Shown here: one piece after another, positions 22,290 to 33,679 of the stretch
How positions within the stretch are numbered: the stretch's first letter is position 1
How the letters are laid out: each line of letters opens with the position of its first letter
NCBI GenBank assembly: GCA_904066235.2
Contig: CAJFCV020000003.1
Coordinates: 12,338,001 to 12,402,000 of the forward strand
Length of the DNA stretch: 64,000 nucleotides
Source of the DNA: Bursaphelenchus xylophilus
Lineage: Eukaryota > Nematoda > Chromadorea > Rhabditida > Aphelenchoididae
Direction: 5' to 3'
The notes under the pieces: model-generated
Seen by the model: the letters and a program-made list of their open reading frames with translations, nothing else
The model's database searches: none
What the model was told of the DNA's origin: nothing
Program-made: the position numbers and the translations under genes

Positions 22290-23539
22290 TTAGGTTGTCC
22301 CATAAATAGTGTCCCTCTTCGAGAGGGGCAAAATCAAACGTCTATAAAAAACGTCAGCATCAGCCAAATTTCGCAATGTTACTACCATTTTATAGCTGCG
22401 ATCTCAGGCTTTCGTTTAATGTATCGCATGCTATATTTGGGAGAAATTACAGTAATCTAGCGCCAATTCAAAATTGTGGAAAAAAGGTAGATCCGTGCCA
22501 TCAACTTGTGTGAGTAAAAACAGGGTGCTGAGGTTTCAGAAGCTAAACGAAATATCAACATCATGTTTAGCTAGTGTGTTATGAGCCCGGTGACGGTGAA
22601 ACGATGGTTTTAAAAAATTCGACCTGGCCGCGGGAACCCACAAGACAAAATGCGTCCTCTCAGCTTTGCGAATTTACCCTGAGGTCATTGGTAGACAAAA
22701 ATCATGAAATCAACATTCGACGCCTTTCTGGGATCGTGGTGGTATCATAATTACCAACGGTTAACAGTTCGATGTCGATAGTTTCAAGAAAAAGCTCGAC
22801 AAATTCTTCCCATATTAGTGGACCAAAGCCCAGAATGAAGGCACCGGGTTTTTTGCTTTTCCGAACCAAACATCCATATTTCCTCGATCGTATCATTGCT
22901 TGTAGTGAAAAGTGGATTAACTACGACACCTAGACAAGATTTGGTCAATGAAGCACCCCGGAGTACTACCACAGCACTTCGCAAATTCTAAGTTCCACTA
23001 GAAGACGGTCACGACCACTTTTTGATGGCGCAACGTTTGCTTCGCACAGTACAAATTCCTAGAACCTAGGCAAACAGTAAATAGCATCCTCTACTGTATC
23101 TACACAGACAATTTGTGGCACAATCTGCCTTCAGCAATACACTGCAGAGGTCCGAAAGTTCTTGATGGGAACGCGCAACCTTACCTTGCACAAATGACCC
23201 TCCGGAATCCAAATTAACAGAGATACGAGACTCTCCCCCATTAGGCGTATTCGTCAAACGTAGCCTATACAGATTACAACCTGTTCAAGGATCTAACACG
23301 TTTCATCCGTGGTAGGGAATTCGTCAATTAAGACACCCTTCAAAAGGCCTTTGAAAGTTTCATCGGCTCCAGAATCCGGAGTTTTGAAGCTACCGGCATA
23401 AGAAAGCTCTTGATACATTCTACTAAACCTGCTCAAACAGATGATAATCATTTTGATTAAATAGATGGCTGTTACTGCGGTAAATTTTGTAGTTTAAGGA
23501 AATATTCGGAAGAGGGACACTATTTATGGGACAACCTAA
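22290..23539 (+). mobile_element. mariner element, full length, decayed
   Basis: TA at 22288-22289 and 23540-23541 brackets perfect 31-bp inverted ends starting TTAGGTTGTCCCATAAATAG. Length 1250 bp, typical of a complete mariner. The perfect ends contrast with the badly decayed gene inside. Confidence 0.9.
22480..23460 (+). pseudogene. mariner transposase, inactivated
   Basis: Recognisable family blocks remain in order on the + strand. Near 22520 the DNA-binding part reads KQGAEVSEAKRNINIMFS, a stop, then SPVTVKRWF. Near 22873-22930 PYFLDRIIACSEKWINYD matches the block around the first catalytic Asp (family ...DEKWI.YD), but the Asp is replaced by Ser. Near 23260-23320 YTDYNLFKDLTRFIRGREF matches the block after the third Asp (family SDYHLFRSL..FL.G). 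The end GIRKLLIHSTKPAQTDDN then HFD and a TAA at 23458-23460 matches the mariner C-terminus. Stops and frameshifts occur throughout. Confidence 0.8.
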
Positions 23540-23849
23540 TATCATCGTTTAGCCTACACGCTTCGAATCACACCAATCACAAACTTAGTTCGCATTCGTG
23601 TCGCGGTTTCCTCTGTTTGCACTAGGTTTAACCCGACCGATTTATTGGCCCTTTTTGATTAGAATTTGTAATATTTCGATGGCTAGGACTGTAGTCTGAA
23701 CTGTTTTGGTCATTGTTTGCGTAATCTTTTTTTGAAACTCAAACTATTATACAAGACTAATCGTAAAAATATAAATTAGGGATCTCAGAAATCGGCTGTT
23801 TTTTTCAGTTTTATAGGGGTTTTCACGGTTTTTTTACAAGTAGAAATTG

Positions 23850-24228
23850 TAGGGACTTTCGTCAATGTGCGACGCTCAGATTTCATTAAAACCTGGCTTA
23901 TATACGAGGTTAGTAGACCGAGATTTTTTGGCCGAAGATCGACAAAAATCTAAAAAAAAAGGTTCATTTTTTCGAATTTTGGCATGAAAAGTTTCATGTC
24001 TATTTCTACTGTAGAGAGTAATGTTTCCACAAAAAATCATTTTTTCCCTCACGAAACTAGCAAAGTTATAGTCGAAAAATGTTGTTCTCAGTTCATATTT
24101 TGTGCGATCTCTCCTGGGCTAAAAATCGTTGAATATCAAAAACAAGAATTTTTTAGGCTAGTTCTGACGTGTATGTAAATAAAATATTATAAAAATAAAA
24201 ATCGTTTCACCTCGAGCACTTCCCTTGT
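23850..24228. mobile_element. Family E element, diverged
   Basis: Left end TAGGGACTTTCGTCAATGTG then CGACGCTCAGATTTCATTAA, right end CTCGAGCACTTCCCTTG followed by TTA. The interior phrase GAAAAGTTTCATGTCTATTT is shared with other family E copies. Confidence 0.65.
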
Positions 24229-24585
24229 TACTCGGAAAAAGGTGAAAAATGGGGAATTTCGAATAAATTTGCCTTATAGTTTTGTCGGAACTGGGGGGTT
24301 TCCACACTTTTTTTAGCGACCAATAGTGTTTTGCTAGACATCCGGACTTTTTGAACCATCAAAAAATGATTTTTTGGATTTTTAAAATTCACGGAAAGTG
24401 CAATGCTTAGATTTTTTGAAGTATAGACCATAATAAGACCACGTTTTATAGCTTTATTTCAATTTTTGAAAAGTTTAGCTCAGCCGAAATATTTTGTTGG
24501 CCATATCTCTGCCATCTTTCCTCGAAGAAAGTTGATTTTTTTATAGAAACGATCATTCTATTATATTTTATATCATAGAAAATAT

Positions 24586-25279
24586 ACCCCAATTGCGATG
24601 CGCAGATTTCGATAAAACTTGGCACAAATTTAAAATAACGTTTTTTAGAATATCTGCGAAAGTTTTAGATCGCGCTTTGCAGAAACAACCGAGATTTTTA
24701 AATCGAAAGTCGGGAAAAATTGACACTTTTTACCGAATTTTGGCACTAAAAGTTTCATACCTAATTCTACTGCAGAGAGTAATGTTTTCAGAAAAAATTA
24801 ACTTTTTTCATCCGAAATTGGCAACGTTATGGCCAAAAAGTGTTTTTCTCTTACCGCTCTCCGCGTTTTGCCTACTCTCTGCTAGGCATGGCTCCGGGCC
24901 GGGCTTTCCAAAATTTTCCGGCCCGGGCCGGGCCGACTAATTTCTCGGCCCGACCCTGGGCTTGGATTTTCAGGCCTGGCCCGGGCCGGCTCGGTTTTTT
25001 TGAAGTCTGAGTTTTGCCCGGAAAAAAGGGAAAAAAATGAGCTTTTTCGACAGAATTTTAAATTTTTTCGAACACAATGCTTATAGCGAACGTAAAGTAA
25101 CCTTATTTACCACTCGCCCAAATTTTGCGGCCATGCTTACTCTCTGCCGCTAAGATTTGTGAATATCTGCGCCTGCAAAGCGCGAGCTGAAACTTTTGCA
25201 AAATGATATCTAGTGTATTTCCGGCGTGTGTGCAAAATTTAAAAAAAATCTGAGCGTCACACTTGGGCTACTTCCCTTG
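24586..25279. mobile_element. Family E element, long, with GC-rich insert
   Basis: Left part ATACCCCAATTGCGATGCGC, interior TAGATCGCGCTTTGCAGAAAC and GTTTCATACCTAATTCTACTG, right end GAGCGTCACACTTGGGCTAC...CTTCCCTTG then TA. About 694 bp, some 240 bp longer than the copy at 11697, owing largely to the GC-rich tract at 24885-25001 and flanks. Confidence 0.7.
24885..25001. repeat. GGCCCGGGCC-rich tract
   Basis: CCGGGCCGGGC, CCGGCCCGGGCCGGGCC and GGCCTGGCCCGGGCCGGC occur within about 115 bases in otherwise AT-rich DNA. The composition is unlike the element around it. Confidence 0.75.
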
Positions 25280-25679
25280 TAAAGTTTCCTAAACTTTCCT
25301 AGGAATAAGCTGGCGAAAAAGTTTTTAACCCTTTTTTTACTAAAAATCTCGATAATTTCTGCAAACCGCGGGCTTTAAAATTCACAACCAAACATCGTTG
25401 ACCTTTCTCATCCCTTTACAGACCGCCTATTTATGACTAATTTGTTTGTAAACACCAAAAATTAAAAATAACCATCAAAATTTACAATTAGATAAGCTCA
25501 AGGAATCATTAGTCATCATATGAATTCATGACCTACTCTCTGACAATTCAATAATAGGTCGTACAGTCATCCCTGCAAAAGGCTTTTTTTTTTGCTGATA
25601 AAGATTTTTTTAAAAGTCGCACCCTTATATGTATAAATAAGAATTGCGAGGGAGAGAAAGGAAATGAGTGAGTGAGTTA

Positions 25680-25844
25680 TCAGTCTGTCGGGAAAATAGT
25701 GAGCGCTCTGTCGAATCAAAAATCGGATCGTCGACGATGTTGTTTTGAAAATGAATTGTGTCGCGACAAAATCAAATTGCTTTTCATTTCAGCGATACGA
25801 TTGGCGCAGCGAGATTTTGCTCATTACTTTCCCGACAGACTGTT
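25680..25844. mobile_element. Family A MITE
   Basis: TA then TCAGTCTGTCGGGAAAATAG at the left, TCATTACTTTCCCGACAGAC at the right, AATTGTGTCGCGAC inside. Confidence 0.85.
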
Positions 25845-25939
25845 ATAGGAGGGGTAAAGATTGAAAAAAATATTGGCCATAATTGGCCATACACCTTTTT
25901 TCATCGCTATTTTCAACGTAAGAAAAAAAAATTTTCTTG

Positions 25940-26000
25940 TCTGCACAGTGCGGATTAAAAAATAGGCTAAAAATGGACTTGCACTGTGCAGATTTTAGTT
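25940..26000. repeat. Isolated GCAC-N-GTGC pair
   Basis: GCACAGTGC near 25943 and GCACTGTGC near 25981, with no array around them. Confidence 0.8.
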
Positions 26001-26004
26001 TAAA

Positions 26005-26800
26005 AAATCAAGGGTATTTCTCCAAGATGGCCGGGCGGATTTTTTTGAAATTTTGTGGAGATTGTCTTTATAGGTCGTATTTTAATTCCTGGAAATTGCA
26101 GCTTACGTGTTTTATTTGCCGCTGAGATATTCAAGAATTTTTTTCAGCCGAAAAAATATTTTTTGATGAGGGAAAAAATGTTTTTTCTCAACATTTTTCA
26201 GCGATTTTCAGCGAAGAAAATTCTTATTTTGATAAAGGCATATAAAATTTCCTCAAAAAATAAATTTTTTTCATTATTTTCTTCATGCTTTATCAAAATT
26301 CCTCCATTTTTAATCATAATCCCAAGGCTAGTCGAACCGACTACCCCTTCCTTCCTCTGACGTATTTTATCGACTTTACGCGCTCTCTGATTAATGTCCT
26401 GAGGGCCTATCCCCGGTCACAGTGCCCATGATTCAACCGACCCACTCGATTTTTGTGTTTTTTTTATCAATCTCCGAAAAGTGAGTGGGTTAGTCGGCGA
26501 AGAATTGCGCCGGAAGTTTTAGCATAAATTTTTTTGTTTCGAGGAAATGAAAAGCGAGGAGTGAAAAGGGCAATCAGTGTGTAGATCGGAGCCGATTGAG
26601 AGGGAAATTTGTTGAGTTTGTGAGGGAAAGAGGAAGGGGAATTTTTGAGTTTTTGGTCATTGATAGCCATAATTTTACTTTTTCATTTGAAAAAATGTTT
26701 ACTGCCAAAGTAATATACGTATACGGTATATAAAATTTTTTCCACCCAACAATCTTTTCCTATAGAAATTTTGTTTAATTTTACTTCAAAACACGTTGGT
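26005..26800. other. Interval without a recognisable gene
   Basis: AT-rich, with frames up to about 100 codons but no domains, splice chain or transposon ends. Confidence 0.4.
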
Positions 26801-26814
26801 TTTTTCATCTTTTT

Positions 26815-26969
26815 TCAGTCTGTCTGGAAAATAATGAGCAAAATTTTGTTGCGCCGATTGTGTCGCTGAAGTGAAAAGCAATTTGATTTTATCGCGACAA
26901 AATTGATTTTTTCGGCGGCGATGCGATTTTCGCTGCGACAGAGTCCTCATTATTTTCCCGACAGACTGA
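26815..26969. mobile_element. Family A MITE
   Basis: Left end TCAGTCTGTCTGGAAAATAA, right end TCATTATTTTCCCGACAGAC then TGATA. The left TA is mutated. Confidence 0.8.
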
Positions 26970-26994
26970 TAACATGTTTTTTTGGCATAGTGCA

Positions 26995-27565
26995 GCCATC
27001 AACTCAAAAAACTAGTTTCGCACCGTGCAGCATGCTTTTTTTTGTCTCAAAAAGTGATCTGCACAGTGCAAAGAGCTTTTAATTTCCTTGCACAGTGCGG
27101 AATTTCCCTGAGTTTATGCACAGTGCAAAACGAAAAAGTTTTTCTTCTGCACTGTGCAAGGTTTTGTCCCGGTGTTTACAGTGCAAACAGCAAAATTTTT
27201 TTTATTGCACCGTGCAAAATCTGTCGCGCACATTGCACAGTGCAAGTTTCATTTTTGCTTTCTTGAAATTTGGCACTGTGCGAACAGCAAAAGTTTATTT
27301 ATCGCACCGTGCAAAATCTGTCGCGCACATTGCACTGTGCAAAATCTGTCGCTCACATTGCACAGTGCAAAATCTGTCGCGCACATTGCACTGTGCAAGT
27401 TTAATGTTTCCTTTCTTGAAATTTTGCACCGTGCGAACAGCAAAAGTTTATTTATCGCACCGTGCAAAATCTGTCGCCCACATTGCACTGCGCAAGTTCA
27501 TTTTTTTTCTTTCTAGAAATTTTGCACGGTGCAAAAAATCAAATTTTTTTTGCATGGTGCAAAAA
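26995..27565. repeat. GCAC-N-GTGC palindrome array
   Basis: About 20 palindromes. The phrase CAAAATCTGTCGCGCACATT links neighbours repeatedly (27212, 27309, 27339, 27369 and 27466), so units were copied locally. Confidence 0.85.
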
Positions 27566-27569
27566 AGAC

Positions 27570-28310
27570 GAATTTCAAAACCACGTTGATGGGAGTGTCT
27601 ATAGAAAAGAAAAAATTATTTTTTCGAAAATTTGATGTTTGTAGCCAAGTTTTACCATTTTTTGCCCTGTCGATTCTCTGAAACACCTTTTCACTGGACT
27701 TTTAATCAATTTCCCGCCGTATCCTGTATTCTACCGTATCCCATACCACTTTTTCTCGCTATTTGATCGCGTTTTACCACTATAACTTTTATTACATCGT
27801 TGATTTCAGCGTCAATTTCCAGTTTCGCTCCCAATTTCTAGTCGCATTTCCCGAGACAGCGCTTCATTTTTACAGTAAGTCCTTTTCGATTCTCGTGCTT
27901 CCGCTTTTAGGTATACGGTGGACGCGTTTTGATTCTCCTTTCGTCTCCCCGATGTTTGCTATGTTATAGTAGGCGAATTTCCAAGGGAACGAGACGCGAA
28001 ACCTCGCGGAATTTTTGATTCATTGTAACTTTACTGACTTTTGCATTGGCTGAAAATGGGAAATATATGAGTTATATTTAGCTCATTTGGTATTTTGTGA
28101 AAATCTAGTGCAGTTTTGCGAGAAATTTTCGATTTCTTTGGGAGTTTGAGGAGGGTAAAATACGCCAAACTATGTTTTATCTTTTTACATTGTCACAGCA
28201 AAAATTTTACATCCACAGAGACTACCAAAAAAGGGTTGGGGTGCGTTATTTTCAGACAAATTCGCTTTGTTCAATGGCTGCGATGTTTCTGAAGCAATTT
28301 TTCCGCGATG
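27570..28310. other. Interval without a recognisable gene
   Basis: A segment near 27780-27900 has CAG and GTAAGT-like sites, but no frame-consistent exon chain could be made. Confidence 0.35.
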
Positions 28311-28314
28311 GGTA

Positions 28315-28435
28315 AAAATGCGCAGTGCCAAATATTCGAAGAGCCCGCGCCGTGCGAAAAAAAAGACAAAATGCACCGAGCGCTGGCGATAAATGCCGGA
28401 AGAAAGTCTACGCACTTTATGAAAAATATTATACT
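28315..28435. mobile_element. Family D right-end fragment
   Basis: AAAGTCTACGCACTTTATGA... to CTATTAG at 28435 is the family D right terminus. Decayed palindromes precede it; no left end was found. Confidence 0.5.
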
Positions 28436-28577
28436 ATTAGTCCGATAACGAGCACTTTTTCCTACCATAGCAATTTAGGTCGTATAAACACAACAGAGCC
28501 CAATTAAGAAAAATTGAAAAAAAAACATTCATTATGGGACGATCATGTACGTATTTCGGGAAGCGATATTTGACCAT

Positions 28578-29250
28578 CGGTATTTTCATAAACTCCATAG
28601 ACATTTTTCGCACCACGCACTGTGCAGAAAAATCCCCATTGGTTGCACAGTGCATTTTACTTTTTTTTTGATTTTTGCACTGTGCATTTCAATTTTTCAT
28701 TTTTGGTCTTCGCACTGTGCATCGAAACATCGCCGCGACTTGAGCTTTTTTCAACTGCTTTGAAGCTTTGCGACTCTTTTTCACAGTGCAAACGGCCTTT
28801 TTGTTTTTGCACTGTGCGAACAGAGACATTTGTCGCAGCCCGCACCGTGCACAAAAATCCCCTCTTTTTCGCACTGTGCATTTTAATTTTTCATTTTTGG
28901 TCTTCGCACCGTGCATCGATGTGTCGCCGTGTTTTTCCTAAAACTTGCACAGTGCAAACGGCTTTTTCGAGGTTTGCACTGTGCGAAAAAAAGGAAAATG
29001 CACCGTGCATTCGCGACAAGCATGGGAAAAAAGTTCAAAATGCACTGTGCGAAAGAGAATCGCACACAAACCCTTTTTCGGCGCACCGTGCATTTTTCTT
29101 CTTTTGCACTGTGCAGTTGTTGTCGCACGCCCAAAATTCGCGCGACACAGAAAACACCTACGTCGCTGCGACTTTTAAATTGCACAGTGCAAAAGGTCAA
29201 ATGCACAGTGCGAAAAAGGGCCGAAAAAAGTCTACGCACTGTTGAAAAGG
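28578..29250. mobile_element. Family D element filled with palindromes
   Basis: Left end GGTATTTTCATAAACTCC then ATAGACATTTTTCGCACC, right end AAAAGTCTACGCACTGTTGA. Between them are about 24 palindromes with stretches such as TTTCAATTTTTCATTTTTGG recurring (28686 and 28891). This links the array to a transposon with defined ends. Confidence 0.65.
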
Positions 29251-29254
29251 CGTT

Positions 29255-29725
29255 GTAAAAGTTCTCAAAAAACCGTCCGCTACACTTTTTGAGCTCTCCT
29301 TGTTTCCCATTCTTTGAACTTTCTTGGAACACCACCGTCTTTCTTTTGCGTTGTGGGGTAATAAATCTTCGGGTCACTTCCTTCTAAAACAAGGGTCCAT
29401 TAAGACCCAAGTTTACAATTCTGCTCCGAAAAAATCGCCTGTTTTCGCCGACTTCCGCGCGCAGTTCGTTGATTGGACGACGCTGCTTCGGTCACGTTTC
29501 GCAGACGGGTCTCGCTTTTCTGGGAATATGCGACAAAGCACAACAAACGTACGCGGCGCTCCCATTGCGACGTCTCCCCTCTTGTTTCGTGGTTGATAAC
29601 TTATCTTCTGGAGTGGGGCGTATCGATTTGTAGGGGTTTTTTTATTAGTCGACATGTTGATGAATTTTTGTCGTGTTACGAAAAAGGAACAGGACAACTT
29701 GGTGGTTGACTATTGTTTCGTATTT
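29255..29725. other. Unique interval, no gene recognised
   Basis: Somewhat GC-richer around 29440-29590 and open in frames of both strands, so coding cannot be decided. Confidence 0.35.
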
Positions 29726-29726
29726 T

Positions 29727-31784
29727 TATTAGCCTTTATTTTCGAACTGGACATTGTTCTCTTCCGCACAGTGCATTTTGAACTTTTTCCCGCGCTTGTC
29801 GCTAACGCACAATGCGTTTTTCTCTTTTCGCACTGTGCGAACCTCGAAAAAGGTCGTTTGCACTGTGCAAATTCCTGGCGCCGGCGCTGCGACAAAGTTG
29901 AAACTTGTCGCGGCAATATTCCGGCGCACGGTGCGAAAATCAAAAGAGCAATGTGAAATGCACGGTGCAAAGTTAGGTTTTTTGTGCACGGTGCGAAAAA
30001 TTGCATTTTGAACTTTTTCCCACGCTCGTCGCTAATGCACAGTGCATTTTCTCTTTTCGCACAGTGCAAACCTCAACACTGAAAGAAAAAACATCATAAA
30101 TTTTTGATGTTTTTCATCAGTCTATTAGATTTTGATAAAAACATCAAAAAAATTTTTTTGATGTTTCGTTTCATCAAAAAGAAAAAAATGCGATATTTTT
30201 TTTTTGATGTGGCGCACATCAAAAATTTTTGATGTTTGGAAAATCAAATATTTCTGATAATTTATCAAAAAATGATACAAATAATATTAGTTAAACGATT
30301 TATTCAAATAAACCGTTAGCCACAACATAATTTCGGCCAAATGGCTGTAATATTCAAAGAGGTTGATCATGTAGCCTTTAAACTCAATGAAACGGGTGTT
30401 TCTGGCTCTGATCCCAGACAACGATTGGAAGACAAGGCCGTTGCGTCGTGGAACATGTCATTCACCACCCCATTACCACCGGGTGTCCGCATCGCATGGC
30501 CTAAAAATCAAACTACTACAATATAAATAACTCACACGTTTGATGAATCCCGACTTCTGGAATATCGAAGCTATACTGTTTTCCATTGATCATCAAGCTC
30601 CTGGACGGCCCAGGCCTACAAATACACGATGTTAATTTTACCGTCATCAACCGCAGGCCGTCTTACCGAAAACACCATTCCAACTCTTCCATGTTAGTGC
30701 TGACGATGGAGATTATCACGGGTTGATGATGCTGGTCTTTGACGGGAAAGTCGACATCCACCTATAAATTTACACAATCAAAATTTGAAAATTCTTTAAA
30801 TATTTTATGAGCTCACCATGGATAAGATACCACGACGAGTATTCCCTAAATAGTTATAGATGTAATTCTTCTTTGAGTTCGGCGGAGCGCAAGTCCAGGT
30901 AATCCTTCACGCCCGGGCAGACCTTGCGGTAAAGCGGATAGGTCTTGAAGGTGCCAACTTCCATTACTCAGTTGATGATGTTGCTGTGTGATGGGGCATA
31001 TTCATTTTGCGGGAAAACAACACACCCAGAACGGGATTCGCTCTGAAGTCAAGTGCAATATAAAGAAAGGCCTGAAATTGAAGGAAATTCGATAAAATTT
31101 AAATCCAAAGACCTTGCAAAAGAAGTTACATAACCTTTCATTTACTGATCTAAACATAAAAGAAAACAACAACAAAATTCGCTTACCTAACCTGACAGTC
31201 ACGATCGTTTACAAAAAAACAGCAAAATTTACGAATAGAAATCCGACCGATTTCTTGTATCTTTCTTTTTGGAGTTCAATTTGCGAATTGCAATTTGATA
31301 AACCCAAACATCAAAAAAATTTTTTTGATGAAAACATCAAAATCTCCTGCTTTTGATGTCGTCGACATCAAAAATGCATGATGTTTTATTTTGATGAATT
31401 TGAATTTGATGTTTTTTCTTTCAGTGAAGAAAGGTCGTTTGCACAGTGCAGATCCTGGCGCCGACGCTGCGACAAAGTCGAAATCTGGTTATGTCGCGGC
31501 GATATTCCGGCGCACAGTGCGAAGCCAAAAAAAAGCGAAACGCACTGTGCAAATTTAGGTTTTTTGTGCACGGTGCGAAAAATTGCATTTTGAACTTTTT
31601 CCCGCCCTTGTCGCTAACGCACAGTGCATTTTTCTCTTTTCGCACAGTGCAAACCTCAAAAAAATTTTTCGCTGCACAATGCGAAAACCAAAAAGTGTGA
31701 ACTGCACGGTGCAAAAATTGGGGATTCTTGTGCACGGTGCGGGGGCGGAAAATGTATATGGACTTTATGAAAATATTGCTATAG
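29727..31784. mobile_element. Family D element interrupted by a CACTA-type element
   Basis: Left end TTATTAGCCTTTATTTTCG then GGACATTGTTCTCTTCCGC; right end complementary to CTATAGCAATATTTTCATAA. The palindrome-bearing interior (29765-30070 and 31438-31740) is split by the 1350-bp element at 30077-31426. Without it the copy would be about 700 bp, like the copy at 28578. Confidence 0.65.
30077..31426. mobile_element. CACTA/EnSpm (CMC)-type element, 1350 bp
   Basis: Ends CACTGAAAGAAAAAACATCA and its perfect complement, with AA on both sides (30075-30076 and 31427-31428). Subterminal regions at both ends carry repeated ACATCAAA / TTTGATGT motifs. CACTG termini and a 2-bp duplication fit the CACTA-Mirage-Chapaev group. 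Joining the flanks after removing the element and one AA gives CCTCAAGAAAGGTCG, matching an uninterrupted paralogue at 29851-29866. The interior (30330-31060) holds short frames, none recognisable as transposase. Confidence 0.75.
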
Positions 31785-32035
31785 CTCCAATTTTTCAAAA
31801 ACTGTATAAACGGCTACTAAATTGAAGCAGATGTTTAGTTTTCCCGACATTAGGTACATTCGCGATACATTATCCCTCATTTCATCTTTTTTATTATAGT
31901 ACTACAATTGTCGATTGTCACGAGTGCGCTCAGTCTAGTGGCTCGGTGGTCGTGGGCCCGGATTTCTCAAAATCAAAATTTTTAGTTCACGCTGAAGTTG
32001 TATTTGGGCAAGTTTTTTATCATCAAATTCATGTG

Positions 32036-32183
32036 TCAGTCTGTCGGGAAAATAATAAAATAGTAAGCACAATGTCGCTGCTCGTTGAAAAAAAAAGAAA
32101 TTTGATTTTGTGGCGACACAATTTCTCGGCGACGATGCGATTTTCAATGCGATAGAGTGCTCATTATTTTCCTGGCAGACTGA
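32036..32183. mobile_element. Family A MITE
   Basis: Left end TCAGTCTGTCGGGAAAATAA, right end CTCATTATTTTCCTGGCAG then ACTGA and TA. Confidence 0.8.
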
Positions 32184-32453
32184 TATATCAATTTTCTACA
32201 CTTTGAAAAAAGCCTTGTAATTTTTTACTGTGAGCGTTTTTGATGTCAAAAGCCCTCAAAAAAACTGAATTACATTGCCAACAAATTTGTCGTGTATGAC
32301 TAATTCTCTGCCACTCAAGAGCCATTGTAAAAGAGTCATTTGTTTTCGACCCACTCAGTTGTATAAGCGTATCATTCACGGTGTTTTCGACCCACTCAAA
32401 TGATCTTCTTTGTCTTGAAAAGCCCATTATAGTAATAATATAAACCCACTTTT

Positions 32454-32690
32454 CCTTGTTAATCCCAGCGCCGACCCGGAGTTAAGTGCCCAAAAAGCAA
32501 TTTTGTAATGGTCCTCAAGGAGCGGTGAGCTGTCGTAAACTCGTTTTTCGGATTACATTACTGAACTGATCTGCTTTTTTAGTCCGATTTATTCGTTTTC
32601 CTCGTTAATCCCGGCTCCGACCCGAATCTTGCGGGTCAAAGCGGCTTACAACTTTTCTTTGTAACAATCATTTTGATTAATCCGCGTAAC
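32454..32690. repeat. Diverged direct repeat, about 145-bp offset
   Basis: CTTGTTAATCCCAGCGCCGA (32455) recurs as CTCGTTAATCCCGGCTCCGA (32600). Confidence 0.6.
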
Positions 32691-32704
32691 AAAAAGCCCT
32701 TGTA

Positions 32705-33310
32705 AACAGCTCGCTTACTACGTCAACCTTTGCAACGAAAGTGCATGGATATTTTTTCTCTTCCGCACAGTGCATTTTGAACCTTTTCCCACGCTTGTCG
32801 CCAATGCACAGTGCATTCTGAACCTTTTCCCACGCTTGTCGCCAATGCACAGTGCATTTTGAACCTTTTCCCACGCTTGTCGCCAATGCACAGTGCACCT
32901 TTCTCTTTTCGCACCGTGCAAACCTCAAAAAAGCCGTTTGCACTGTGCAAATTTCTCGCGCCGACGAAGTTTAAATTCACTTCTGTCGCGGCGACATTTC
33001 GCCGCACAGTGCAAAAACCAAAGAACAGGTGAAATGCACCGTGCAAAAATGGGTGTTTTTTGCGCACTGTGCACTGCATTTTGAAGCTTTTCCCACGCTT
33101 GTCGCCAATGCACAGTGCATTTTTCTCTCTTCGCACCGTGCAAGCCTCAAAAAAGCCGTTTGCACTGTGCAAATTTTTTTTGTCGACGAAGTTGAAATTC
33201 ACTTCTGTCGCGGCGACATTTCGCCGCACAGTGCAAAAACGAAACAAAAAAGTGGAATGCACGGTGCAAGATGGGGGTTCCTGCGCACGGTGCGGGGCAA
33301 CAAATGCCAA
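32705..33310. mobile_element. Probable family D element with palindrome array
   Basis: The left part (AAAGTGCATGGATATTTTTT then CTCTTCCGCACAG) resembles the family D terminus. The phrase GAACCTTTTCCCACGCTTGT recurs at 32779, 32820 and 32861 (41-bp unit), and a longer block GCGGCGACATTTCGCCGCAC occurs at 32987 and 33210. The right terminus was not clearly identified. Confidence 0.55.
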
Positions 33311-33315
33311 AAAAA

Positions 33316-33672
33316 GATTTCATAAAATGTGTAGACATTTCGCCGCGAGGCAAAATTCACGGTGCAAACCTCAATTTGCACCGTGAAGTTTTCCCTTTTG
33401 CACCGTGCAAAACGCAAAATACACCAATTTTGGGACGCACTGTGCAATGATTTTTCATAAATTTTCGCACTGTGCAAGATATTTTTTGAGCTTGCACTGT
33501 GCAATAATTCAATTCTTTGCACAGTGCAAACCGCTTTTTCAAGTTTGCACTGTGCGAAAAACCAAAATGCACGGTGCGCCGCGACAAATAAGGGAAAAGA
33601 GCAAAAAACACTGTGAGCTCGTGACAAAAGGCAAAAAATGTCTGCACACTTTATGAAAACACTTATAATGAC
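33316..33672. mobile_element. Family D element with palindromes
   Basis: Left end GATTTCATAAAATGTGTAGA and right end TCTGCACACTTTATGAAAAC. About ten palindromes, some decayed (for example GCACCGTGA). Confidence 0.65.
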
Positions 33673-33679
33673 CTATTCA

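Noticed and set aside
23560..23580. GCTTCGAATCAC as a tRNA T-arm
   Set aside because: No acceptor, D or anticodon stems can be built around it.
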